Positions 16,787 through 25,010 of a stretch of DNA of 64,000 nt are shown here, in pieces; position 1 is the stretch's first letter; the number at the start of each line of letters is the position of its first letter. Below the pieces are notes generated by a model. The model did not search any database. It was not told the origin of the DNA and was given only the letters and a program-made list of their open reading frames with translations. Position numbers and translations under genes: made by a program. This DNA is from WLMZ01 sp037139095 (GTDB taxonomy: Bacteria; Actinomycetota; Acidimicrobiia; Acidimicrobiales; Ilumatobacteraceae): NCBI GenBank assembly GCA_037139095.1, contig JBAXHD010000001.1:148076-212075 (forward strand), written 5' to 3'.

Positions 16787-18389
16787 TTCGGAAGGCACCA
16801 CGCATCACCGGGTGGATACGGCAGAAGTAGGTGTACGTGCCGGGTGGCAGGTCGGCTGGCGTGGACCATGTGACGCGTCCGGCAGTTGGTGGCCCGGCAT
16901 CACCGAGTTGGCCCGAGTCGAAGCTGATGTCGGCATCTGCCAATGGGTAGGCAATGCCGGTGGCTCCGGTACACGGTGCCTTGCAGGCGGTGATGGTGTG
17001 CCACTCGCCGTTTCCGAGGGGCGCATCGACGTTGTTGTAGGTGATGGTGCCACCGGCCTGAACCGTGGGGATTGGATCGGCGCGCAACATGTCGCCTTGG
17101 GCGTAGATGAAGTCGGAGATATCGATGGGCGACGCCGCTGGCTGCGAGGCGAGGGTTGAGGCGTCGGCGTACTTGTACTTGGTGTCGATTCCGCCGCCGT
17201 GGTTGTCGTTCTCTTTCAGGTGGCCGTGCGTCAACTCGCCGGCGCCATCGACCGCTGTGGTGAATGGATCGGCAGCGGCAAGGGTGTCGGCCGCATTGAG
17301 CTTGTCGGCCATCCACACGATCATGAGGCCCATCGATTCGTACCACGATGCGCGTGAACTGTCGTAGGTGGCCGTGGTGGTCATGACGTCACCCTTGTGT
17401 ACGGCAACGCGCCAGTCTTTGAGCGTGGCAGTCATCGAAACATCCCACGAGACTGCGCCCGCAGGCTCGTAGTAGTTGGCGCTGGAGACGAACAGGTGAG
17501 CAGTGTCGGTGGCGCCAGCTTTGGCGTGATCGGCGAGCGCTGTGGTGCCTGCTCGCTGCAACCACAAGTCGGTGTGGAGGCCGCCTGGGTGAAGGTGGCC
17601 AGCAGTGGCCAACAGCACGCCGTCGCGATCGACGGTCCATGCGTTCTTGGCTGGGTTCGCGCCGTATGGCGCAGTGGCATCATCGGGATACGTGTAGAGG
17701 CCGTTTTGTCCGGAGCCTTTCAGCACATCGAACACCGGATAGACGCTGCCGTTTTGCACATCGGTCCAGATTGGCCGCGCTGGCTCAATGCCGGCCGCCG
17801 CAGGGCTAGTAGCAGGAATGAAATCGAGGTCGTAGGTGACCCAGACCTGCTGTTCGTCGGGCCACAGGTTGTGGATCATGTAGTTGAAGGTCCACTTGTC
17901 GGTGGCCTTGTAGCTGTAGCCATAACCCACTGGCAGAGCCATCGTGGTCTTCTCTTCGCCAGCGGCAAAGAAGCGCTCAGGCAGGGCCGACGTTGCGTCT
18001 CGGGCGGAGCTGTTGAGCCACACGCCATGGTGAAGGTGGATGACATCGACGCCCGGAATCGAGCCGTCGGCCAAACGTAGATCGGGCTTGATGCGCACGA
18101 TGTAGCCGTCGACATCAGGCTTTGGAATCTTGCCCCGGGTGAACGCGATGTTGTTTTGACCGGGCTTGATCGTGATGGGCCCAATCTCGAAATGCATGCG
18201 GGTGGCCCCAGTCTGGATGGGGCGATCGGCCACGGTAGATGTGGTTGACGCTTCGCTCACGGGAGTGGTGGCGTCGGCCGCCGCCGTGGTGCCAGACGTT
18301 GCTGGAGTGTTCGACGAGGAACTGCCACAGCTCACCGCCGCACCGATAAGTACGGCGAGGCCGATTGCTCCAAAACTTCTGGCGTTCAT
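16767..18389 (-). CDS. Lipoprotein: PHM/Nod19-like copper domains fused to a cupredoxin
   Basis: A 540-aa predicted lipoprotein (lipobox Cys21 in GAAVSCGSS, then a Ser/Thr linker). Residues about 65-380 place ligands in the order seen in peptidylglycine/dopamine copper type II monooxygenases: HLHH (His120, His121) and MIHN (His173) as a CuA-like set; GHLH (His265, His267) and a Met in ESMGLM (residue 353) as a CuB-like set. Similarity to plant Nod19-type proteins is also possible. Residues about 430-540 form a blue-copper domain with His464 (GEWHTI), Cys523, His526 and Met529 (YFCRIHPVM). The domain assignments are my reading of motifs. An AAAGGA ribosome binding site supports the start. A fused electron-donor role is inferred. 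Confidence 0.6.
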   Translation of the reverse strand: MNARSFGAIGLAVLIGAAVSCGSSSSNTPATSGTTAAADATTPVSEASTTSTVADRPIQTGATRMHFEIGPITIKPGQNNIAFTRGKIPKPDVDGYIVRIKPDLRLADGSIPGVDVIHLHHGVWLNSSARDATSALPERFFAAGEEKTTMALPVGYGYSYKATDKWTFNYMIHNLWPDEQQVWVTYDLDFIPATSPAAAGIEPARPIWTDVQNGSVYPVFDVLKGSGQNGLYTYPDDATAPYGANPAKNAWTVDRDGVLLATAGHLHPGGLHTDLWLQRAGTTALADHAKAGATDTAHLFVSSANYYEPAGAVSWDVSMTATLKDWRVAVHKGDVMTTTATYDSSRASWYESMGLMIVWMADKLNAADTLAAADPFTTAVDGAGELTHGHLKENDNHGGGIDTKYKYADASTLASQPAASPIDISDFIYAQGDMLRADPIPTVQAGGTITYNNVDAPLGNGEWHTITACKAPCTGATGIAYPLADADISFDSGQLGDAGPPTAGRVTWSTPADLPPGTYTYFCRIHPVMRGAFRISAATP

Positions 18390-18413
18390 TGGGGTCCTTT
18401 GGTCGAGCGATTA

Positions 18414-18429
18414 CTTGGCAGACGCCAAG
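18414..18429. promoter_or_regulatory. Inverted repeat upstream of the copper lipoprotein gene
   Basis: CTTGGC and GCCAAG separated by four bases, about 25-40 bp upstream of the lipoprotein ATG. It is a plausible operator or part of the promoter. No nearby regulator is tied to it. Confidence 0.35.
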
Positions 18430-18504
18430 GTACCACTGGGGCTTGTTACTGTCAAGCCTTCGCCGTGGTCTCAACGACCATACGAACCTACTTGAAGGGC
18501 TGCT

Positions 18505-18852
18505 GTGTTCACTGCTTGTGCTGTCATCGTGTCGTTGTTCTCAGTTGTCCTGCTGGGCTCCGCTGCTGGCAAACTCGCGAAGCACCCCAAGGTGATCGAG
18601 AGCCTTGCCAAGTGCGAAGTTCCGTCGAGCTGGCCTCCGCGCCTTGCGGCAGCCGAAATTGCTGGCGCAGTAGGCATGGTTCTTGGTCTCTGGATTCCCG
18701 CGCTGGGCATCGCCGCGGCCGTTGGCATAGTCCTGTACTTCGTCGGCGCAATCATCGCTCACGTTCGAGTGCGCGATAACGACGTCATTGCACCGATCGT
18801 CTTCATCGTGCTCGCGGTGATCATCATCGTGTTGCGCTACCGCACTCGCTAA
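18505..18852 (+). CDS. DoxX-like small membrane protein
   Basis: A 115-aa protein with four hydrophobic segments. It carries the DoxX-type opening SAAGKLAKHPKVIESLAKCEVP and PRLAAAEIAGAVGMVLGLWIPALGIAAAVGIVLYFVGAI. DoxX-like proteins are membrane proteins of uncertain function, some tied to quinone or sulfur redox chemistry. The GTG start at 18505 is preceded by GAAGGGC. It is divergent from the copper lipoprotein gene with a 115-bp gap. Confidence 0.75.
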   Translation: MFTACAVIVSLFSVVLLGSAAGKLAKHPKVIESLAKCEVPSSWPPRLAAAEIAGAVGMVLGLWIPALGIAAAVGIVLYFVGAIIAHVRVRDNDVIAPIVFIVLAVIIIVLRYRTR

Positions 18853-18915
18853 GGCCAACAGCCGTCGTCGGCGGCATCCGCGGGCACATAATCCGCGGGC
18901 GGTACTGTCGAACAT

Positions 18916-19680
18916 GTGACGCAGAGCAAGCCGGGCTCGGCACAGACTTCAACGACCGCTGAACCGCACGTTCACGGTAGGCGCACGCCCCGACACTCGA
19001 CTGCCAGGGTTCCGAAACCCCCGGTTCAAGCAGCTGTAGAGACGGCTCCAGATCCGCAGATCGCCGAACCGGTCGGCGGGCAAGGCTCGATTCTGCTGCA
19101 GCACCCGGCAGCCGCACCGGTGACCATCACCCACGAGTTCGTGATCACCGGCGATGCGGCCGAGGCGCTGTGGGAGGCGTATCGCGACAACTTTGAGCCG
19201 CTGAAGTCGTTAGCCATTTTGCGCCACTTCGATACGCACGAAGAAGTGCTGGACCAGTTAGCCAACCCGAAGATTCACAAGATCGTTGGTTGGCAAGAGG
19301 GCCGTCCGGTGGGGTTGGCCATGGTCACCAACAGCCTCGAAGATGTTGCCGAGATCTCGCCCGAATTCTTGCGTGCGAAGTACCCCGACTACGCAGCCCG
19401 CAACGCCATCTATTGCGGCATGCTCGTGATGGTCAGCCACGCGTTGCGAGGTCGCACGTTGTTCGGTCGCTTGTATACCGAGCTCTGGCAGGTGCCAGCA
19501 CTCGAGGCCGGAATTCTCGTGTTCGATGTGTGTGAGTTCAACCGGATGATGTTCGACACCGACGAGCTCACCAAACGCATCGCAAGTTCGTTCCCGCGTT
19601 CAGCCGTCGAAGTGCTCGATCGTCAAACCTGGTACGTGGCCGCGCTCCCCGAACCAATTCCGGGTTCGCGCCCAGCCTGA
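18916..19680 (+). CDS. Hypothetical protein with possible GNAT-like fold
   Basis: No family firmly recognised. The first about 70 residues of 254 are low-complexity and Pro/Thr/Arg-rich, probably disordered. The rest looks like an acyltransferase-type alpha/beta protein: KIVGWQEGRPVGLAMVTNSLED (a GNAT-like beta4-beta5 pattern), then YCGMLVMVSHALRGRTLFGRLYTELWQ. A clear acetyl-CoA loop (QxxGxG/A) is missing. The start is GTG at 18916, only 6 bases after a TACTGT-like -10 sequence, so it may be leaderless. It converges on the GGDEF-EAL gene. Confidence 0.55.
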   Translation: MTQSKPGSAQTSTTAEPHVHGRRTPRHSTARVPKPPVQAAVETAPDPQIAEPVGGQGSILLQHPAAAPVTITHEFVITGDAAEALWEAYRDNFEPLKSLAILRHFDTHEEVLDQLANPKIHKIVGWQEGRPVGLAMVTNSLEDVAEISPEFLRAKYPDYAARNAIYCGMLVMVSHALRGRTLFGRLYTELWQVPALEAGILVFDVCEFNRMMFDTDELTKRIASSFPRSAVEVLDRQTWYVAALPEPIPGSRPA

Positions 19681-19681
19681 T

Positions 19682-22063
19682 TCAGCTGCGGTGCGGAGTT
19701 GCGGCGCACCGCCGTGCTGCGGCTGGCTGACGGCTCTGAGCGAGCCCCAAACGTTGCAGCACCGTCGGTACGTCAGCGGCCGAGACTGCCTTGCTGAACA
19801 AGAAGCCCTGCGCCTGACGGCAGCCGAGTGAGAACAGGTGTTGCGCTTCTTCGACGGTCTCAACGCCCTCGGCAATGGTGCTGAGATCAAGTGCTGAGCC
19901 CATCGCGATGATGGCGCTCACGAGCGACGAATCGGCGGCATGCTCGCCGAGACCAGTCACGAATGAACGGTCGATCTTCACCGTTGAAACCGGGAATCGC
20001 TTGAGATACGACAGCGACGAGTAGCCAGTGCCAAAGTCGTCGACAGCAAGGCGCACGCCTAGCGCCGTGAGACCGGCCATCACCGATGCGGTGAGCACGG
20101 AATCCTCCATCATCACGCTTTCAGTGATCTCAAGCCACAGTGCCTGGCCTGGCAAGTTGTAGCGCTCGAGGGTCTCGGCAACCGTGTCGACAATGTCGCT
20201 CTCGCGAATCTGACGAGCTGACAAGTTCACCGATACGTACAGGCGCTCACCGCCAGGAATGGTGCGGCGCCACTCAGCGATATGCCGGCAGGCTTCGTCG
20301 AGCATAAATGCGCCCAATGGAACGATGAGCCCCGACTCTTCGGCGATGGGAATGAACTCTGCCGGCGACACCATCTGGCCGTCTTCTTGCCAACGAGCAA
20401 GCGCTTCGAAACCATTGACCCGTCCATTGGGCAGAGCGACCAAGGGCTGGAAGAACGCTTGAAACTGACGCTCGGTCAGTGCGCGACGGAGACGACGTTC
20501 GAGGGCGACGCGGCGAGCCACGCGCTCGCGCATCGATGAATCGAAGATGGTGACCCGGTTGCGGCCGCTGTCTTTCGAGCGGTACATGGCCGTGTCGGCT
20601 TCTTGAATGAGTGTCGCTGGAAGGGCGCCATCGCTTGGGTACGCAACGGTGACGCCTACTGAAACAGTGATGAACACTTCGCCGGAGTCGAGGAAGAAAC
20701 TGTCGCTGAGGGCGCGACGAATGCGCTCGCCAAAGCTGTAAGCGCCGATGGTGTCGAGGCTCAGCAAGACGATGAACTCGTCACCCGATATGCGCCCAAC
20801 GATGTCCTCGGGGCGAAGACACGATGCGATGCGGCGAGCAGCGAGACCGAGCAACTGGTCGCCCATGCTGTGGCCCATCGAGTCGTTGACCAACTTGAAC
20901 TGGTCAAGGTCGATGAACATCACCGCGATTGGGGAGTTCGCAGGGGCCTGCTCGGCGAGCATGTCATCAATGTGAGCGAGGATGGCGGTGCGGCTCGGGA
21001 GTCCAGTGAGCTCGTCGTGCGTTGCCTGATGCGAGAGACGGGATTCAAGTGCAGCTTGCTCACGCATCGAACTCGCAAGGCGAAGAATCGCGGTGGTAGC
21101 CAAGATGAAACACAGTCCCATCGCAACGGCGTTGCCGTGGTTACTTCGAGTACTTGCAACGAGAATGGGTGCCAGCAATGCGGCAGCAACAGCGATCAGA
21201 CGGCTCAGGCCAAGCGTGCCGACTCGGCGCTCGCTCTTGCGGGTAAAGAACCGGATGGAAGGGTGGAGCACCGCAGCGCTGATGCACGCTGGAACGAGAA
21301 GGTACGGCACCTCAAGCAGCGCCTGTGGCGCCACAAATGTCTTCACTTCGCCCAGCGCATAAATTACATCGCCGAACAAAAGAGCCACTGTGCCGCACAG
21401 CAGCAAACGAAACGCCGGTGACCGATCGCCAGCGGCAAAGGCGAGTCGCGCTGCGAGAGCAAGCAGACACATCGACATCACGGGGTAGATCGAGACCACG
21501 ACTCGTGCCATGATCCATGTGCCCTTGATGTCGAGCGTTGGGGCCACGATGATTTGGTTCACGATCAGCATCGCGCCGGTGCCGAGCATGATCCCGTCGA
21601 GCAGAGCTCCTGGTTCGCTGCGGCCACGACGAGCACGTGTGAGGCCGAAGAGCGCGGCGCCAAAGAGCACGTAACCGGGCAACGAGAACAGGTCAGGGAG
21701 CAGCGACCGATTCGAGGTCAGATCACCGTTTGAATTGGTGAGATCGCCAACTGCGCCGCCGATTGTCCACAACACGCCGGTAGCGACAAGCGACCACCAT
21801 GGCCACTGCAGATGCGGCTGATGGCGGCGCAGCCCGATGATTGCGCAGACCACGCCGGCGGCAGTGATCACTGGGTAGGCAAGGCCGAACAAGAGGCCTG
21901 CAGCGTGCGCCGCGATGACTACGCAAAAACTTGCAAGAACGATCCATGTAACTCGACTGCGATTGGTCGGAGGTGCGACCACATTCTGGCTCGGCTCGGG
22001 CATGGAGACCCGCGGTACCACCGCAGCTTCGCGGGTGGCAGCATGCGGCCCTCGTTGGGCCAT
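19682..22063 (-). CDS. Membrane GGDEF-EAL protein (c-di-GMP cyclase/phosphodiesterase)
   Basis: Predicted bifunctional cyclic-di-GMP enzyme of about 793 aa from the chosen start. An N-terminal region with eight or more membrane helices is followed by GGDEF and EAL domains. The cyclase signature is SGDEF near residue 425 with an RxxD product-inhibition site (RPED) just before it. The phosphodiesterase has EAL in GFEALARW near 553, ITESVMM, VDDFGTGYSSLS near 676 and AEGVET, all ligands present. The start is uncertain: ATGs at 22159, 22063 and 22003 are in frame and none has a good ribosome binding site. Confidence 0.85.
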   Translation of the reverse strand: MAQRGPHAATREAAVVPRVSMPEPSQNVVAPPTNRSRVTWIVLASFCVVIAAHAAGLLFGLAYPVITAAGVVCAIIGLRRHQPHLQWPWWSLVATGVLWTIGGAVGDLTNSNGDLTSNRSLLPDLFSLPGYVLFGAALFGLTRARRGRSEPGALLDGIMLGTGAMLIVNQIIVAPTLDIKGTWIMARVVVSIYPVMSMCLLALAARLAFAAGDRSPAFRLLLCGTVALLFGDVIYALGEVKTFVAPQALLEVPYLLVPACISAAVLHPSIRFFTRKSERRVGTLGLSRLIAVAAALLAPILVASTRSNHGNAVAMGLCFILATTAILRLASSMREQAALESRLSHQATHDELTGLPSRTAILAHIDDMLAEQAPANSPIAVMFIDLDQFKLVNDSMGHSMGDQLLGLAARRIASCLRPEDIVGRISGDEFIVLLSLDTIGAYSFGERIRRALSDSFFLDSGEVFITVSVGVTVAYPSDGALPATLIQEADTAMYRSKDSGRNRVTIFDSSMRERVARRVALERRLRRALTERQFQAFFQPLVALPNGRVNGFEALARWQEDGQMVSPAEFIPIAEESGLIVPLGAFMLDEACRHIAEWRRTIPGGERLYVSVNLSARQIRESDIVDTVAETLERYNLPGQALWLEITESVMMEDSVLTASVMAGLTALGVRLAVDDFGTGYSSLSYLKRFPVSTVKIDRSFVTGLGEHAADSSLVSAIIAMGSALDLSTIAEGVETVEEAQHLFSLGCRQAQGFLFSKAVSAADVPTVLQRLGLAQSRQPAAARRCAATPHRS

Positions 22064-22169
22064 CGCTTCGATTTCGTTGTGGATACCACCGGGGTCGACG
22101 AGACCGGTTGGTGGGCTGGGATTCTTCCGCACGAAAATACATCGGCACGATTGACACAACCTTGAGAAA

Positions 22170-22940
22170 TCACTCTGCTTTTGTCGAGAACACCCGTTGT
22201 ATAGGGCGCCACGCTGCGCCGATAACTAGCAATGCAAGCCAGAACAGAGGATTACCGAACACTCGAAGCATCCATTCGGTCTCGGCAGCGAGCGCGTGAA
22301 CGCGGCGCCCGATGTAGGCCAGCGACGCCACGATTGCGCCAATGAGACCAACGATGGCTCCGCAGAGAAACGCGCTGCGGCGGATGACTGAACGATGGCT
22401 ACGCACGCCGGTCTCGCCAGTAGACATGATCTGGATCAGCGCCACGGCGGTGGTGCCCAAACCGAAGACCAGTGCGCAGCGGGCGCCGAAGCTGAGGCGT
22501 TGCCACGCGCCTGGCGCCTCGGTTGAACCGTTGGTGAGCAGCTGCCACGCAGCGTCCGAGGTGCGGTCGAACATCGAGAAGCCTGCGAGCGCGGTGAGTC
22601 CTGATGCGAGTTGCTGCAGGGCGGTGAACGTGAAGCCGACTCCGGCAGTGATTGGAATGACGAGTGCGTTTGTGTTCGCGCTGATGATCTTCGCTAATGC
22701 CCACGGGGTAACGGTTTCATTACCGGGACCCCACTCGTATGCCAGCCAGATGATCACGCCGACTAGTGCAAAACGATGCCGCCATTGCGACTCGCGAAAG
22801 TCGGTGCGTAGTGCAGAGTAAAGAGTGGACCGGTCGACACGTCGCTGCCCGCGGCCGTTGCCTCTGGGCGAATCGGTGGCGCTGCGAGCGGGGGACACGA
22901 CAGCCAACTTAGTCAGCAAGGTTTGATGCGAGTCGCTCAT
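22170..22940 (-). CDS. Five-helix membrane protein of unknown function
   Basis: A 256-aa protein I do not recognise. A basic cytoplasmic N-terminus (RGNGRGQRRVDRS) is followed by about five hydrophobic segments, including FALVGVIIWLAYEWG, LVIPITAGVGFTFTALQQLASGL, CALVFGLGTTAVALIQIM, FLCGAIVGLIGAIVASLAYIG and PLFWLALLVIGAAW. ATG 22940 is the first plausible start; the frame extends far upstream without coding character, antisense to the next gene. It lies between two c-di-GMP enzyme genes, which may hint at a sensory or output partner. Confidence 0.65.
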   Translation of the reverse strand: MSDSHQTLLTKLAVVSPARSATDSPRGNGRGQRRVDRSTLYSALRTDFRESQWRHRFALVGVIIWLAYEWGPGNETVTPWALAKIISANTNALVIPITAGVGFTFTALQQLASGLTALAGFSMFDRTSDAAWQLLTNGSTEAPGAWQRLSFGARCALVFGLGTTAVALIQIMSTGETGVRSHRSVIRRSAFLCGAIVGLIGAIVASLAYIGRRVHALAAETEWMLRVFGNPLFWLALLVIGAAWRPIQRVFSTKAE

Positions 22941-23021
22941 GCTGAGTGTTCTCAGATGCCAGTTCTGTAGCGCTTGTGTAGAACTACTCAAGTACGGCAC
23001 TCCAGGCGACGATAAACACAC

Positions 23022-25010
23022 GTGAAATCGGAAGCGAGCCGCAGTCTTCGTCGTTTTGTTGCATATGCAACAATCGCCTTTGTTCCAATCTGTGGCCTTG
23101 CAGTTGTGCTGACGCGCACGACAGAACTCGCGTCGGAGCAAGACGCCGTAGCCGCCGCTGTGCTGCAGGCGCAGACCATCAATCGCTCTGCACTCCGGCC
23201 ATTTGTTGACGAGTTGGGCTCGGCTCCGAATCTTTCTCCGGCCATTCGTGATGGTCTCAAAGCTGCCACATCGGCGCTCGTTGATAACACAACGGTGTTC
23301 CGGTTGCGGCTGCGCGACAGTTCCGGGCGAGTGGTCTTTGATGCGCTGCACCCGGATGCGTTGCCGGGTCAGCCCGATTTGAGCGAAGACATCGCCGTGG
23401 TGCTCGGTGGCGGCACGGTTGCCGGTCGAACTCAGTTTGGGGCGGACTCGGTGGATGGCACGCGGCCGGTCGGTGTTGATGCGATCGAGGTGTATCTGCC
23501 GATCGTCTCGAACTCGTCTCAAGTTCGAGTTGTCGGTGTCCTCGAGCTATACGTTCCGTATGCCCCTATTGCCGCTGCGCATGCGACAACCCTTCGCCAG
23601 ACCTATATCGCTTTGCTTGGGGGGCTACTGGTTCTCTGGCTCGTTGTGGCTGCCATCTTGTGGTCGGTGACAAACCGGGTTCATCGGCAAAGTGACGCCA
23701 ATCGTTATCTCTCGCTGCATGACCCGCTTACAGGCATGCCGAACCGGGCGCTCTTTGCGGACCGCGTCGAGCACGCGATCAACGCCAACACCAGAACGGG
23801 GCTACCCGTATCGATAGCAATTGTCGACCTTGATCGATTCAAAGAGGTGAACGACACATTGGGCCACGCCAACGGCGACATTCTCTTGAATTGTGTGGCC
23901 CAACGAATGCTTCAAGAACTGAGGCCAGGCGACACGGCGGCGCGACTCGGCGGCGACGAGTTTGGTCTGGTGCTCCCAGGCGTTGGAGCGCAAGGAGCGC
24001 GGTCGATTCTTGATCGCATCCAGCAGGTGATCGGTCGAGAACTCGAGCTCGATGGTGTACCAGTAACCCCCGACGCAAGCATCGGCTGGGTCGAGTGGCC
24101 AGAACAGGGCAATGACGTCGACCACCTCATGAGGCGCGCAGACCTGGCGCTGTATGCCGCGAAAGACGCCGGTATGGGCGTGGTTCGCTATGCCGATGAG
24201 CTACAGCCCGCCGATGTGTCGCGCCTCGGTTTGGTGGCAGAGCTTCGTCATGCGGTAGCCAAGAACGAGTTTGAGTTGTTGTACCAACCCAAGGTGGAGA
24301 TCAACACGGGTCAGCTTGTGGGCTTCGAGGCGTTGGTGCGGTGGCGGCACCCCGAACGCGGACTGTTGGCGCCGAGCGAGTTCATGAACGTGCTGGAGAC
24401 CACGGCGTTGATTGGTTCGTTGACGCGATGGGTGTTCGACACATCGATGGGCCAACTTGTCGATTGGGGCGAAGCCGCGTCGGGGCTGTCCATGTCGGTC
24501 AACGTGTCGGTGCGCAACGTGCGTGACCCATCGATGGCCGGGTGGTTCGAGCAGCGCCTCTCTGCGTTCGATCTTGATCCCGCACGAGTGATCATTGAGA
24601 TCACCGAAACCGCTATCGCTACCGACCCCCGACGGGTGATGGAGCACATCGCTCAACTTGCCGCCGCGGGTATCGGTGTGAGCCTCGATGACTTCGGTCA
24701 AGGCTATACGTCGTTGAGCCAGCTGAGCACTCTGCGGGTGAGTGAACTCAAAATCGATCGAGAGTTCACGGCACTCGCCAATGCGAGTATGAAAGAGGTC
24801 AACATCGTTGCGGCCGCTATCGAACTTGGACACCGCTTGGGGTTGAACGTGGTTGCCGAAGGTGTGGAGTCGGTCGAGTCGCTTGAGGCGTTGCGCGATC
24901 TTGGCTGCGATGTAGCCCAGGGCTTTTTGTTCTCGGGTCCGCTGAGCGAGCCCGATGCGCGGGCATTGCTCGCCGGTGCCGGTTGGGTCAGCGCAGTCCA
25001 GACAAGGTGA
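23022..25010 (+). CDS. Membrane GGDEF-EAL protein with extracytoplasmic sensor
   Basis: A 662-aa c-di-GMP enzyme. A TM helix (about residues 13-30) and a second at about 195-215 bracket a periplasmic sensor of about 165 residues containing VFRLRLRDSSGRVVFDA, typical of a CACHE/PAS-like fold. The GGDEF motif is intact (RLGGDEF near 310, with RxxD as RPGD). The EAL domain is complete: EALVRW near 435, ITETAIATD, LDDFGQGYTSLS near 556 and AEGVES. The start is GTG. The C-terminus overlaps the convergent ABC transporter by 23 bp. Confidence 0.9.
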   Translation: MKSEASRSLRRFVAYATIAFVPICGLAVVLTRTTELASEQDAVAAAVLQAQTINRSALRPFVDELGSAPNLSPAIRDGLKAATSALVDNTTVFRLRLRDSSGRVVFDALHPDALPGQPDLSEDIAVVLGGGTVAGRTQFGADSVDGTRPVGVDAIEVYLPIVSNSSQVRVVGVLELYVPYAPIAAAHATTLRQTYIALLGGLLVLWLVVAAILWSVTNRVHRQSDANRYLSLHDPLTGMPNRALFADRVEHAINANTRTGLPVSIAIVDLDRFKEVNDTLGHANGDILLNCVAQRMLQELRPGDTAARLGGDEFGLVLPGVGAQGARSILDRIQQVIGRELELDGVPVTPDASIGWVEWPEQGNDVDHLMRRADLALYAAKDAGMGVVRYADELQPADVSRLGLVAELRHAVAKNEFELLYQPKVEINTGQLVGFEALVRWRHPERGLLAPSEFMNVLETTALIGSLTRWVFDTSMGQLVDWGEAASGLSMSVNVSVRNVRDPSMAGWFEQRLSAFDLDPARVIIEITETAIATDPRRVMEHIAQLAAAGIGVSLDDFGQGYTSLSQLSTLRVSELKIDREFTALANASMKEVNIVAAAIELGHRLGLNVVAEGVESVESLEALRDLGCDVAQGFLFSGPLSEPDARALLAGAGWVSAVQTR

